From positions 1 to 64,000 of the forward strand of contig JAETQR010000017.1 in the NCBI GenBank assembly GCA_021770615.1: a DNA stretch of 64,000 bases, read 5' to 3'. Source of the stretch: Lachnospiraceae bacterium (GTDB lineage: Bacteria > Bacillota_A > Clostridia > Lachnospirales > Lachnospiraceae). Position 1 is the stretch's first letter. Each line of letters begins with the position of its first letter. Shown here piece by piece: positions 15,668 through 24,954 of this stretch. The translations under genes were made by a program, and so were the position numbers. The notes under the pieces were generated by a model. That model had not been told where the DNA came from, ran no database searches, and saw only the letters and a list, made by a program, of their open reading frames with translations.

Positions 15668-17770
15668 ATGAAAGAGAAAAAAAGAAAAAGGAGACGCAGG
15701 ATTGGCTTATTTTGTGTTATTTTTACTATGGTTGCCGCAGCAGGTGCAACGCTATATGTAGTTGGGATAAAAAAGAAGAGCGGATGGCAACAACCGGATA
15801 AGCTTCTGCTTAAATACATGGCTTGTATTACGGAAAAAGAATATGAGAAAATGTATGAGATGATTGATGTGAAGGCGTCAGGGGATCTGGGCAGAGAGGA
15901 GTTTGTAAAAAGAAATTCAGCGATTTATGAGGGAGTGGAGGCACAGAATGTGACAGTAGAGATATTGTCATATGAGAAAGAAGAACAGAAGGTGAGTTAC
16001 CGGACGTCCATGGATACGGTGGCCGGAAAGATCCAATTTGAAAATAAAGCTTATTTTTCAGAAGGGAAAGAGGGATACCGGCTCATTTGGGAGGATGCAT
16101 TGATTTTTCCGGGACTGCTTTCGACCGATAAGGTCAGGGTCTCTGTCCAAAAGGCCAGACGAGGGGAAATTCAGGACAGAGAAGGACGGATCCTTGCGGG
16201 AAAAGGGTTGGCTTCCTCTGTCGGGATCATTCCGGAAAAGCTTGAAAACAGAGAGAATGCGATCCAAAAGATCGCATCGATCCTGGGGATTGGAAAAGAA
16301 GAGATTGAAAAAAAGTTGTCGGCCGGGTGGGTCAGGGAGGACTCCTTTGTTCCGGTTAAAACGATTCCCAAAGTGCCGGAGATGATGCTGGATTTTGATT
16401 CGGATAAAAAATTAAAGAGGGAACAGAAGCGGCACGAAAAATTATTGAAAATACCGGGCGTCATGATTTCGGATGTAGAGATCCGGGAATATCCTTATGC
16501 GCAGGCGACAGCGCATTTGACTGGTTATGTCCAGAGTGTGACGGCAGAAGATCTGCAAAAACACGAGGGAGAGGGATATACTTCGGACAGCCTGATCGGA
16601 AGAAGCGGGATAGAAAGTTTATTTGAAAAGGAGCTAAAGGGAGTAAACGGGAGCAGGATCTATATCGAGGATAATGAGGGAAAAGAGAAAAAGGAACTAG
16701 CCGGCACAGCGGTGCAGCATGGGCAAAATATAAAGCTGACGATCGATGCCGACCTTCAGCGCGCCTTGTATGAGCAGTTTAAAAAAGACAAGAGTTGTTC
16801 TGTTGCGATGAATCCATACACCGGAGAAGTTCTTGCTCTTGTCAGCACGCCGTCTTATGACAGCAATGACTTTATCATGGGATTATCCAGTGAGAAATGG
16901 ACCGCATTGAATGAAGATGAGAAAAAGCCTTTATACAACCGGTTCCGGCAGGTCTTTTGTCCCGGTTCCACATTTAAACCGATCACGGCGGCAATCGGTT
17001 TACATACAGAGGCGGTAGATCCGGAAGAGGATTATGGAAGTGAGGGCCTCAAATGGCAGAAGGATTCCTCCTGGGGTTCTTATTACATCACGACACTTCA
17101 TACATATAAGCCGGTCGTTCTGCAAAATGCACTGATTTATTCGGATAATATTTATTTTGCAAAGGCAGCATTAAAGATTGGTTCCGAACGGCTGGAAACC
17201 TCTCTTAAAAGTCTTGGATTTGCTGAGGAGCTGCCATTTGAGATTAAGATGGCGCAGTCCCGCTTTTCAAACACGGAGCATATTGAGACAGAGATACAAC
17301 TGGCGGACAGCGGGTACGGGCAGGGTCAGATCCTCGTGAATCCATTGCATATGGCGTGTATCTATTCCGCTTTTTGTAACGAGGGAAATATTATAAAACC
17401 ATATCTTTTATATCAGAAAGAAGAAAAGAAAGAGTATTGGATCCCGGGCGGATTTTCCCGGGAAACAGCGGAAGACATACTGGCTGGACTTAAAAAGGTC
17501 GTAAACGATCCACATGGAACGGGATACGCAGCACACCGGAACGACATCAGCCTGGCAGGAAAGACGGGAACAGCGGAAATCAAGGCATCGAAGGAGGACG
17601 ATTCGGGCACAGAGCTCGGATGGTTTGCGGTCTTTACAACAGATAAAGCAGAAAAGCAGCCGATCCTTATGATCAGTATGGTGGAAGATGTGAAAAGAAG
17701 AGGGGGAAGCGGTTATGTTGTGGGAAAAGATAAGATGGTTTTGCAGAATTGGTTTAAAACAGAGAAATAG
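15668..17770 (+). CDS. penicillin-binding transpeptidase with MecA_N domain, BlaI-regulated
   Basis: A 700-residue bitopic protein: a Lys/Arg-rich N-terminus and one membrane segment (about 12-30), a MecA_N/NTF2-like domain (about 40-150), a PBP dimerisation region (about 160-340) and a transpeptidase domain. Active-site motifs are S434-T-F-K437, S492-D-N494 and K632-T-G634. The MecA_N domain and length indicate a class B PBP of the PBP2a/PBP3 type, not a beta-lactamase. Two TACANATGTA operators upstream and the nearby blaI-blaR1 pair suggest induction by beta-lactams. The ATG 15668 follows AGGAGG by six bases. The lipoprotein gene behind it overlaps by 56 bases. Confidence 0.87.
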   Translation: MKEKKRKRRRRIGLFCVIFTMVAAAGATLYVVGIKKKSGWQQPDKLLLKYMACITEKEYEKMYEMIDVKASGDLGREEFVKRNSAIYEGVEAQNVTVEILSYEKEEQKVSYRTSMDTVAGKIQFENKAYFSEGKEGYRLIWEDALIFPGLLSTDKVRVSVQKARRGEIQDREGRILAGKGLASSVGIIPEKLENRENAIQKIASILGIGKEEIEKKLSAGWVREDSFVPVKTIPKVPEMMLDFDSDKKLKREQKRHEKLLKIPGVMISDVEIREYPYAQATAHLTGYVQSVTAEDLQKHEGEGYTSDSLIGRSGIESLFEKELKGVNGSRIYIEDNEGKEKKELAGTAVQHGQNIKLTIDADLQRALYEQFKKDKSCSVAMNPYTGEVLALVSTPSYDSNDFIMGLSSEKWTALNEDEKKPLYNRFRQVFCPGSTFKPITAAIGLHTEAVDPEEDYGSEGLKWQKDSSWGSYYITTLHTYKPVVLQNALIYSDNIYFAKAALKIGSERLETSLKSLGFAEELPFEIKMAQSRFSNTEHIETEIQLADSGYGQGQILVNPLHMACIYSAFCNEGNIIKPYLLYQKEEKKEYWIPGGFSRETAEDILAGLKKVVNDPHGTGYAAHRNDISLAGKTGTAEIKASKEDDSGTELGWFAVFTTDKAEKQPILMISMVEDVKRRGGSGYVVGKDKMVLQNWFKTEK

Positions 17771-19046
17771 AGGGATAAGAAGGGGCTGTTTTGTTCTTAT
17801 GGCGGTCATACTGTTCTGGCTGACAGGGTGTGCACAGGTATATCAGGATACTTCCGGCGAAACAGATATTGAGTGTGAGCTGCCGGAAGATAACATTTGG
17901 GAAGATGGCGATACAGAAGAGGGGAGTGATGAAACAAAACAGTGGGAGAAAGGCTATGATCTTCCGGTCAGTGAGGAGGATAAAAAAGAGGCAGAGACAG
18001 ACTGCCGCAATATAATGGAAATCATATCGGATTTATATATAAAAGCAGATAAGGGAAATTCAGTCAATGTCGTGATCCCGGACCGTACACTCCGCCAGAT
18101 GGCACAAAGACTAAAGGAAAAGGGATATACTGTTGTTGCAGCGGAGACATATGATAACATGAAAAATTACAAAAATTTTGAAGAATTTTTAAATTTATCA
18201 AAGAGTGGAAAAAACGGTTCAGCAGTTATATATGAAATACATTCCGATGGTGGAGTTGGGCGGAAAAAATACGTTTTTGACGGAACAGATCTGTATATTT
18301 TATCAGGAAATGCAGGGTGGGACAGTGAGGGCCATCCGATCATTACCGGTATATCTTGTGCAAGGGCGAAAGAATGGAAATTTACAGATAAGGGCTGGTT
18401 TATCTGCCAGATGTGTGTGCCGGAACCGCCAGAGGTGAGCGAGATGGTGGACGGAGGAGTTATGTTCCGGGTAAAACCCCTGAGTAGAGCGAAGAGAAGA
18501 GCGTCAGAGAAATACGTATCTGGTCTTGGATATCAGGGAAATAATCTGCTGTGTTCAAACTGGGATACCGAACATATGGGGCGGCTTGATTATAACGGGC
18601 TATACGAATATTTGTATGAAATGAAGTATCAGAAAAAGTTCAATGTCACGGATCACCCGGAGGGAATACCGAAAACGGACTTCGAGAGACTGATCATGGA
18701 GTATTTACCGGTAACGGCAGAAGAGATAAGGAAACAGGCAGTGTTTGACGAGGAAAAACAGACCTATGCATGGGTGAGATTAGGTTGTTTTAACTATGAA
18801 CTTCATTCTTTTAGAACATCGGTCCCGGAAGTCACACAGATCAGAAAAAATAAAGATGGAACGATGACTTTGACAGTAGATGCCGTGTGTGAGATGATCT
18901 TGTGTGATGATGCGGTTATAACGCATGAACTGACCATACGCACGTTAGAAAATGGAGGCTTTCAATATCTGGGAAATCACATTTTAGGCGATGGCATGAA
19001 GTCAATTCCGAAGTACCAGTACCGGGTAAAAGACACGGAAGGATAA
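17715..19046 (+). CDS. lipoprotein co-transcribed with the PBP
   Basis: A 443-residue protein with a basic start, a hydrophobic stretch and a lipobox (FWLTGC, Cys at about residue 39), so it should be a cell-surface lipoprotein. It begins inside the PBP gene, where GAGGGGG lies eight bases before ATG 17715; a later ATG at 17799 would leave a signal peptide without its charged part. The mature part is acidic, then globular. I recognise no family, but its coupling to the PBP suggests a role in the beta-lactam or wall response. Confidence 0.7.
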   Translation: MLWEKIRWFCRIGLKQRNRGIRRGCFVLMAVILFWLTGCAQVYQDTSGETDIECELPEDNIWEDGDTEEGSDETKQWEKGYDLPVSEEDKKEAETDCRNIMEIISDLYIKADKGNSVNVVIPDRTLRQMAQRLKEKGYTVVAAETYDNMKNYKNFEEFLNLSKSGKNGSAVIYEIHSDGGVGRKKYVFDGTDLYILSGNAGWDSEGHPIITGISCARAKEWKFTDKGWFICQMCVPEPPEVSEMVDGGVMFRVKPLSRAKRRASEKYVSGLGYQGNNLLCSNWDTEHMGRLDYNGLYEYLYEMKYQKKFNVTDHPEGIPKTDFERLIMEYLPVTAEEIRKQAVFDEEKQTYAWVRLGCFNYELHSFRTSVPEVTQIRKNKDGTMTLTVDAVCEMILCDDAVITHELTIRTLENGGFQYLGNHILGDGMKSIPKYQYRVKDTEG

Positions 19047-19095
19047 TGCCAGGCTGGTGCGGGATGGGACGAGGGATCAAACGGGCGGCATCCGG

Positions 19096-20886
19096 TCACC
19101 AGAAACCAAGATCAGAGAGGATGGACATCGTCATTTCTCTGGCAAGGCTTCCTGATGCGCCGTCCTGTGCACGCAGACGCAGGGCAAAGAAGCAGGTATT
19201 TCCATCAATTTCCGTATATCCAATAAACCATCCATTTATGTCATGGTCATTGACACGCCCGGTTCCTGTCTTTCCATAAAGAGAACCATGATCTGAGGAG
19301 GAAAGAAGAAGGGAATCTTTTACCGCATCGATATGTGCCGGGGCGAAGTGAAAGTCGTTGTGGTACAGACTTTTTAAAAGTTGGACCTGTTCGGCCGGAG
19401 AGATTTTCAGGGAAGATTCGAGCCAGTAAGAATCAGGGGTTCCGTTTGTATTCTCATTTCCGTATCCGATCGTTTGAATATACTGGTCGATCGTGGTATT
19501 CCCGAGTTGACGGTCGATCGACTGGAAGTACCAGTTTACAGACAACTGCATGGCTGAACGCAGCGTCTGTCCGTGGTTCCATTCTTCAAAAGGATAATGC
19601 TGGTTATCCCATTTCATATAAGAATCCTCCGCAGTGATCACGCCCTCTTCCAATCCAAACAACGCATTATAAATCTTATAAGTGGAATCAGGAGAAGAGC
19701 GAAATAGGGCATCTTCCATATTATAAACGTACCAGGTATCCTTTTTTGAGTCATAGAGTACAAAACTTCCATCATAATTTTTAAAAGACCGTGATAGCTC
19801 CAGTGTGGAAATGTTTTCTGTATTCCGCTCCCAATGATAATGATCCCGGTCGGCAGCATATAGAGATAAAAGAGGTGTGACTGTCCATAAAAAAATAGCA
19901 AATAGGAAAAAGAAAAGAAGTGCTTTTCGCCTTTTTTGAAAAGTTGGTTTCTGGAAGGAGGCGATATTGCTGATACGACGCTCCAACTGTTTTATCGTTC
20001 CGCCAATTTCAGCAGAAAACGAAAACAAATCGTCAGATATTTTTTCAGAAAGGTCGATCAGGGTATTTCCATAGGATTTGTAGTCCGATTTATCCAGCAT
20101 TTCCAAAACAGAGGAGTCACAGGCGATTTCCCGGTCGTTTTTCATTTCACGAAGTGCATACCAGATAAAAGGATTGAACCAGTAAACGATCCGGATCGCA
20201 TTCATCCAATAATTTATGATCATGTCGTAGTGTTTGTAGTGCTGCAGCTCATGCAGCAGCATGTAACGCATACTGGTAATGCGGTAGTCCGAAATAAGAT
20301 GGAGAGGCAGATAAATGGCAGGTTTGAAAAGTCCCGTGATAATAGGAGATTGCAAAAACGCAGTGCTGTAGACAGGGATGTTTTTAGTCAGGTTCATTTC
20401 TTGCAGACAATTTTGATATAACAGATGGATTTCTTTATTTTGCAGGGGCAGTGAGCATTTTTTTAAAGTATGCAAACGGAACGCAGCCCTTCCTGACAAT
20501 ATGAGCATCACAAAAATACCGGAAAGCCAGATGACAGGAAGGATCCGTCCTGTGACAGATGGCGTTTCCCGGCTTACAGATAAGGCAAAGTCCATCATCC
20601 ATTCAGAGGAGACAGCTTGTGCAGACGAAGATGGGGCAGTTATCGTATTTGTGTTGAAAGAGAACGTGTTTTTTAATTGTTCCAACCATGAAAAGAGAGA
20701 AAGAGGACTTGCCGGGCGCAGTGGCATAAAAGGAAGTGTAAGAAAACCGAGAAATAAAAACCATAAACGATATTGTATGCGGCCGGTCAGATGTTTTTGC
20801 AGCACCCGTTTAAAAACAAGAAAAATCCCCAAAATAGCGCTGATAAGAAAATTACAAAATAGGAAACAGATCATAAAGTCGGTCAC
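19096..20886 (-). CDS. blaR1: BlaR1-type beta-lactam sensor/transducer metalloprotease
   Basis: A 596-residue sensor from GTG 20886, which lies one base behind the blaI stop with AAAGGAGG upstream. The N-terminal part has several membrane segments and the M56 zinc protease motif H212-E-L-Q-H216. The C-terminal part is a class D-like penicillin sensor with S401-T-Y-K404, S449-V-N451 and K539-T-G. Known relatives become acylated by beta-lactam on the Ser, and the protease then leads to loss of BlaI. All catalytic motifs are intact, so it should be functional. Confidence 0.92.
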   Translation of the reverse strand: MTDFMICFLFCNFLISAILGIFLVFKRVLQKHLTGRIQYRLWFLFLGFLTLPFMPLRPASPLSLFSWLEQLKNTFSFNTNTITAPSSSAQAVSSEWMMDFALSVSRETPSVTGRILPVIWLSGIFVMLILSGRAAFRLHTLKKCSLPLQNKEIHLLYQNCLQEMNLTKNIPVYSTAFLQSPIITGLFKPAIYLPLHLISDYRITSMRYMLLHELQHYKHYDMIINYWMNAIRIVYWFNPFIWYALREMKNDREIACDSSVLEMLDKSDYKSYGNTLIDLSEKISDDLFSFSAEIGGTIKQLERRISNIASFQKPTFQKRRKALLFFFLFAIFLWTVTPLLSLYAADRDHYHWERNTENISTLELSRSFKNYDGSFVLYDSKKDTWYVYNMEDALFRSSPDSTYKIYNALFGLEEGVITAEDSYMKWDNQHYPFEEWNHGQTLRSAMQLSVNWYFQSIDRQLGNTTIDQYIQTIGYGNENTNGTPDSYWLESSLKISPAEQVQLLKSLYHNDFHFAPAHIDAVKDSLLLSSSDHGSLYGKTGTGRVNDHDINGWFIGYTEIDGNTCFFALRLRAQDGASGSLAREMTMSILSDLGFW

Positions 20887-20887
20887 A

Positions 20888-21274
20888 TCAATGTCCTCCT
20901 TTTTCAGATGTTTCTGTAAGAAGGGAGCGAAGCGTATCAATTTCTGTTTTAGACAACTTGTCATTTTCAATGTAAGCAGAAAGCATATTTGTGATCGCCC
21001 CATTATAATAACGTTTTAAAAAAGAATGGCTTTTCTGGTCCAGATATTCATTTTCTTTTATGAGAGGAGTATAGACAAAGACCCGGCCTTGTTTCTCATA
21101 GGTAATAGCGCCCTTGGTCACAAGACGTTTGATCATCGTCTGGATCGTTTTGGGGCTCCATTCGGTCGTTTTTGTAAGTCGTTCTGTAATTTCATTTGTA
21201 CTGATGGGGGCACAGGCCCATATGATCTTCATGACTTCAAATTCTGCTTCCGAAATTTGTGGTAATTTTGGCAT
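20888..21274 (-). CDS. blaI: BlaI/MecI family repressor
   Basis: A 128-residue winged-helix repressor of usual family length. The N-terminal DNA-binding domain (ISEAEFEVMKIIWA...TNEITERL...WSPKTIQTMIKRLVTKGAI) is followed by a dimerisation helix region (NEYLDQKSHSFLKRYYNGA). It should bind TACANATGTA sites before the PBP gene and before itself. It is co-transcribed with blaR1. Confidence 0.92.
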   Translation of the reverse strand: MPKLPQISEAEFEVMKIIWACAPISTNEITERLTKTTEWSPKTIQTMIKRLVTKGAITYEKQGRVFVYTPLIKENEYLDQKSHSFLKRYYNGAITNMLSAYIENDKLSKTEIDTLRSLLTETSEKGGH

Positions 21275-21327
21275 AAAAATTCCTCATTTCTGAGCTGTTT
21301 TTTGCGTACTAAGCTCCCTCTAAATCT

Positions 21328-21374
21328 TACATATGTAATATAAATAGTATAAATGTTTTTGGGGCAGATGTCAA
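21328..21374 (-). promoter_or_regulatory. blaI-blaR1 promoter with BlaI operator
   Basis: Read on the minus strand, TTGACA (21374-21369) and TATACT (21351-21346) are 17 bases apart, a near-perfect promoter. The perfect palindrome TACATATGTA (21337-21328) follows at about the transcription start, which predicts autorepression by BlaI. Confidence 0.82.
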
Positions 21375-21385
21375 GTCAGCCAGCT

Positions 21386-21656
21386 GGCACCCCATGAAAA
21401 TTAATTTTGGGTGATTGCAATTTATGGAAAGCTGACAAAGCTTCGTACAGCAGTGGGAATATTTCCTGATGAGGATCATATAAACGTGTCGGTCCTTAGG
21501 CTGCGTATAAGGTGCTGTGCACCTTGCAGCCTTTGTACCGCTACATGTTTATTTTAAGCGCAAGCGGGTCCGAATCAGGAAATATTCCCACTGCTGTACA
21601 AATGTCACTGTTTTTATAAATTGCAATCACCCGAAATTAATTTCTGTAATGACGCC
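21386..21656. repeat. 270-bp palindromic hairpin element (MITE-like)
   Basis: Nearly the whole segment folds back on itself. The arms pair at GGGTGATTGCAATTTAT (21409-21425) with 21616-21632, then perfectly over 26 bases at 21445-21470 with 21574-21599, then AGGCTGC (21498-21504) with GCAGCCT (21526-21532), and AAGGTG with CACCTT at the tip. No reading frame fills it. It lies between the blaI promoter and a transporter gene. It may be a non-autonomous transposable element or a long structured RNA. Confidence 0.75.
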
Positions 21657-21677
21657 CTATGCGGTAAATAAAATCCC

Positions 21678-22556
21678 CTATCCCCAAACTGCCATCATAA
21701 GAGTGCCGCACACCATAAGAAAAAGTCCGGCCCAAGCCCGCCGTTCCAGTTTTTCTTTTAATACGAGGCAGGAAAATGAGATGGTTACTACGATACTCAG
21801 TTTGTCGATTGGCACGACAACACTCACGATGCCATTCTGGATCGCATAATAATAACAGAGCCAGGAGATTCCCGTTGTGAGCCCGGAAAGAACGATAAAA
21901 AGAAGTTCTTTCCGATGGATGTTTTTTCGTTGTGGCAGTTTGCCTTTTACAATGAGGAGTACGAATGCCATGACAAGAACGACGCCTGTCCGGATGGCGG
22001 TGGCAAGATTTGAATGAATCCCTGTAACACCGATTTTAGCCAGAATGGAAGTAAGGGCGGCAAAGACAGCAGAAAGGACAGCATAGATGATCCAGGATCT
22101 GTTTTGGTCAGGGGATTTATCCGGAACAGCAGGGGTTTGTTTCGGGAGCATCTGCCAGATTCCGATGGCAAGCAGAGAAGTTCCGGCCAGTTTCACTGTC
22201 AGATGATCGGTTTCGTGAAATATGGCGATGGCAGTCAAAACGACAAGAACCGTACTTGATTTATCAATGGGGACAACCTTATTTACATCGCCTGTGGACA
22301 ATGCTTTGAAATAGCACAGCCAGGATGCACCGGTAGCGAGCCCGGAAAGAATTAAGAAGAAAAGAGAATTTGGTTCAATGTTTTTCATGTTCTGCATGGA
22401 GCCTGTCAAAAATACGATTCCCCACGCAAAGAAAAGGACAACGACAGTGCGCAGTGCAGTTACTATATCAGAATCTGTTTTTTTGATCCCGCATTTTGCA
22501 AAAATGGCGGTAAGGCCTGCAAAGAAAGCAGATAATATTGCGGCTGCGATCCACAT
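21678..22556 (-). CDS. EamA/DMT superfamily transporter
   Basis: A 292-residue membrane protein with about ten hydrophobic segments in two homologous EamA halves. The internal repeat is visible in ATGASWLCYFKALSTGDVNK and TTGISWLCYYYAIQNGIVSV, each followed by VVPIDK. Such proteins export or import small metabolites; the substrate is unknown. GGAGGGAGAA precedes the ATG on the minus strand. Confidence 0.85.
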   Translation of the reverse strand: MWIAAAILSAFFAGLTAIFAKCGIKKTDSDIVTALRTVVVLFFAWGIVFLTGSMQNMKNIEPNSLFFLILSGLATGASWLCYFKALSTGDVNKVVPIDKSSTVLVVLTAIAIFHETDHLTVKLAGTSLLAIGIWQMLPKQTPAVPDKSPDQNRSWIIYAVLSAVFAALTSILAKIGVTGIHSNLATAIRTGVVLVMAFVLLIVKGKLPQRKNIHRKELLFIVLSGLTTGISWLCYYYAIQNGIVSVVVPIDKLSIVVTISFSCLVLKEKLERRAWAGLFLMVCGTLMMAVWG

Positions 22557-22602
22557 AAGTTCTCCCTCCGTAATTGGGATACATGATCCATAATAAAGTC
22601 AA

Positions 22603-22628
22603 TGGCACTAAAAAAAGATTTAGTGCCA
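22603..22628 (-). terminator. possible terminator
   Basis: TGGCACTA (22603-22610) pairs with TAGTGCCA (22621-22628). The hairpin lies behind the small hypothetical gene on the minus strand and before the transporter gene. The downstream sequence is only moderately T-rich, so the call is tentative. Confidence 0.4.
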
Positions 22629-22668
22629 CTGTCCTATGTAAATGAAATACATAATAAAATAGATGAGA

Positions 22669-23010
22669 TTAAATGACCAACACGGCAACCTTTGATTTCT
22701 TGGCATCTTTCAGAATGCTATCCAAAAAATCGGATATTTCATGGTCGCTCATGTTTTTAGCTAAATCAGATTCATGAAGTGAATCGATAACAATTAGTTC
22801 AGAATTTTCTGAATTGACAAATTTCTTGGCAGCGATCAAAGCATCTCCGGAATTACATTTCACGATGGTAAGGTAATCGTGAATGATATCATGTGCTTTT
22901 GCCTGCGTCCGGGTGTATGCGTTTCCACCGTCAAGATACATGATGTTTGCTCCGATTATTTCTCTCTGTATAGAAGAAATAACCGTAAATGCTAATTGTC
23001 TGCTATTCAT
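22669..23010 (-). CDS. hypothetical protein
   Basis: A 113-residue cytoplasmic protein beginning MNSRQLAFTVISSIQREI. The C-terminal part alternates strands and helices (SELIVIDSLHESDL, then SKVAVLVI at the very end), which suggests a small alpha/beta fold. I do not recognise it. AAGGAG is better spaced for the ATG at 23010 than for one six bases upstream. Confidence 0.6.
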   Translation of the reverse strand: MNSRQLAFTVISSIQREIIGANIMYLDGGNAYTRTQAKAHDIIHDYLTIVKCNSGDALIAAKKFVNSENSELIVIDSLHESDLAKNMSDHEISDFLDSILKDAKKSKVAVLVI

Positions 23011-23192
23011 ATACATCTCTCCTTCCTGCCTTTTATCATACTCCCTGTTTTAAAAATCGTCAATAGAGAACTAAATTGCTCTTGTATTTTTTGTTTTTGC
23101 GGATTATACTATATAATAAACAACATTTCTAATATAAACGCAAATGGGTTGGCAGTAAATGTTTTACCATCAAGTGAATCCGAGGTGACAGG

Positions 23193-24425
23193 ATGGAAAA
23201 GCGGGGAAGAAATTATATTTTGATGCATCGGGAAATTCCGGTGGCGCAGATCCGGCTGGATAGTGAGACCGGGGAGATCCGGAAAATCGGAGAGATCTAT
23301 GAAGTACAACACGTACCGGTTGGAATCTCTGTAAAAAATGGAAAGATTGACAGAAGCGGATTAAATGCATGGTGGCGGGGAAGAGGAATCCCGGCAAGTC
23401 GTGATGCTTTTTATGGCATATTGGATACGCTGGGAATATCTACGACAGAGCTTCTGGCAGAGAAATGTTATGGGCTCAGCTTGTCTGACCAGTACTGGAT
23501 CTGTCCGGAAGGATCTCGTCTGGAATGGTCTAAAGTGAACTTTTTTGACAATCCATTTTCAGAGGATGTCGGAAATATTTTATTTGGCAAGCCGGTGACG
23601 GGGAAGAATCTCAGTCTGATGTCTCCGGATAATACGTCAGACGGATGGCTGAAGAAAAAATGGAAGATCGTAGATGGCAGAAGATGTCTCTTAAAAGGGG
23701 GAAGCGGTCTTGCACAGCAGGAGCCATATAATGAAGTTTTAGCGAGCCGGATCATGGAACGTTTACACATTCCGCATGTGTCATATGGTACATGTGATGA
23801 GGACGGATATCCGTATAGTATCTGTGAGGATTTTATCACTTCCGGAACAGAGCTTGTGACTGCATGGTATCTGATGCAGACAAAGAGAAAACAAAATCAT
23901 GAATCCGTTTACCGGCATTATATAAACTGCTGTGAAACACATGAGGTGCCGGGTATCCGGGAGGCTGTCGACCAGATGATGGTTTTAGACTACCTGATCT
24001 TAAATGAGGATCGTCACCAGAATAATTTTGGCGTCATACGTGATGCAAAAACACTGGAGTATACAGGGGCCGCCCCGGTCTTTGACAGCGGGACATCCTT
24101 TTGGTGGGATACACCTACGGTTCGTATTGGAAATATGCAAAGGGTGGTCTGCAAACCGTTTAAGAAGTATCATGACGAACAGATCAAACTGGTACAGTCG
24201 TATGACTGGCTGGATATCACGAAACTCCGGGGAATTGAAGAAGAGTTTCGGGAAATTGTGAAAGATTCGGAATTTATCGATGAGATAAGAAGAGACCGGT
24301 TGTGTCTGGCATTAAAACACAGAGTGGAACTTCTTCAGGAACGGATTGACCAGGGTGTGAAATATATGGCGGTAGATGATCTGTCAATGGATGTGCGGGA
24401 AGATGTTTCTTACCATGCAGGATAA
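23193..24425 (+). CDS. orphan HipA-like kinase
   Basis: A 410-residue protein with the HipA kinase C-terminal core: LKGGSG in the nucleotide-binding part, then DYLILNEDRHQNNFGV with the catalytic Asp, and PVFDSGTSFW as the metal-binding DFG-like motif. HipA kinases phosphorylate translation-linked proteins such as aminoacyl-tRNA synthetases. No HipB-type antitoxin gene flanks it, so it is an orphan member or regulates another process. GAGGTG lies before the ATG. Confidence 0.75.
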   Translation: MEKRGRNYILMHREIPVAQIRLDSETGEIRKIGEIYEVQHVPVGISVKNGKIDRSGLNAWWRGRGIPASRDAFYGILDTLGISTTELLAEKCYGLSLSDQYWICPEGSRLEWSKVNFFDNPFSEDVGNILFGKPVTGKNLSLMSPDNTSDGWLKKKWKIVDGRRCLLKGGSGLAQQEPYNEVLASRIMERLHIPHVSYGTCDEDGYPYSICEDFITSGTELVTAWYLMQTKRKQNHESVYRHYINCCETHEVPGIREAVDQMMVLDYLILNEDRHQNNFGVIRDAKTLEYTGAAPVFDSGTSFWWDTPTVRIGNMQRVVCKPFKKYHDEQIKLVQSYDWLDITKLRGIEEEFREIVKDSEFIDEIRRDRLCLALKHRVELLQERIDQGVKYMAVDDLSMDVREDVSYHAG

Positions 24426-24457
24426 TAACTTAAGAGCGATGGTTTGGAGGTTGTGAT

Positions 24458-24928
24458 ATGTTACAACATATTTTAGCGATCATATTTGTAATCGTGCTGT
24501 TTTTGATGGTATATTTTTTTATCGTCCGTCATGATATCAAAGAAGCAAAACGATACCAGAAGGCAAAAAGATGCCGGGGGATGGTCTTTGAGTGTCTGGG
24601 AGAGAAAAAGATTGGCTTTTATGGGGATCGGACGCAACGGATCTATTATAAATATATGATCCGGTTTTCTACGAATGAAGGGCTCTGTGAGGATGTGCTC
24701 ATCACAAATGACGGAAACCTGACGGTGGGAAATACGGTGGAGATCCGTTATGACAGGGAAGAGGGAGAGAACCGAATTGTAAACGATATCTCTTACAAAA
24801 AGATGAGGGAACTAACGATTGCTGCGATCGTTGCGGTTCCCCTCATCCTTCTGATCGTCTATCTCCGCTCGAAAGATCTGATCGAAAAGGGAGATGGCTG
24901 GACCCGTGTACTGCGTCGTCTGTTTTGA
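24458..24928 (+). CDS. membrane protein with two transmembrane segments
   Basis: A 156-residue protein with one hydrophobic segment at residues about 4-25 and another at about 121-140. The segment between them is a small beta-rich domain (GNTVEIRYDREEGENRIVND), a pattern seen in DUF3592-like proteins. The GGAGG site before the ATG is good. The function is unknown; it lies 32 bases behind the HipA-like gene. Confidence 0.6.
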   Translation: MLQHILAIIFVIVLFLMVYFFIVRHDIKEAKRYQKAKRCRGMVFECLGEKKIGFYGDRTQRIYYKYMIRFSTNEGLCEDVLITNDGNLTVGNTVEIRYDREEGENRIVNDISYKKMRELTIAAIVAVPLILLIVYLRSKDLIEKGDGWTRVLRRLF

Positions 24929-24954
24929 TAGCCGGGAGGCGCCTTCAGGCTGGC

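Noticed and set aside
15668..17770. Beta-lactamase controlled by BlaI
   Set aside because: The 700-residue length, MecA_N and dimerisation regions, and a membrane anchor identify a transpeptidase PBP.
17799..19046. Later start for the lipoprotein at ATG 17799
   Set aside because: It would leave only about ten residues before the lipobox Cys and no positive charge, and the upstream start has a good ribosome binding site.
21386..21656. Palindrome as a simple terminator of a neighbouring gene
   Set aside because: It is far longer than a terminator, has nested arms and lacks a T-tract at the ends.
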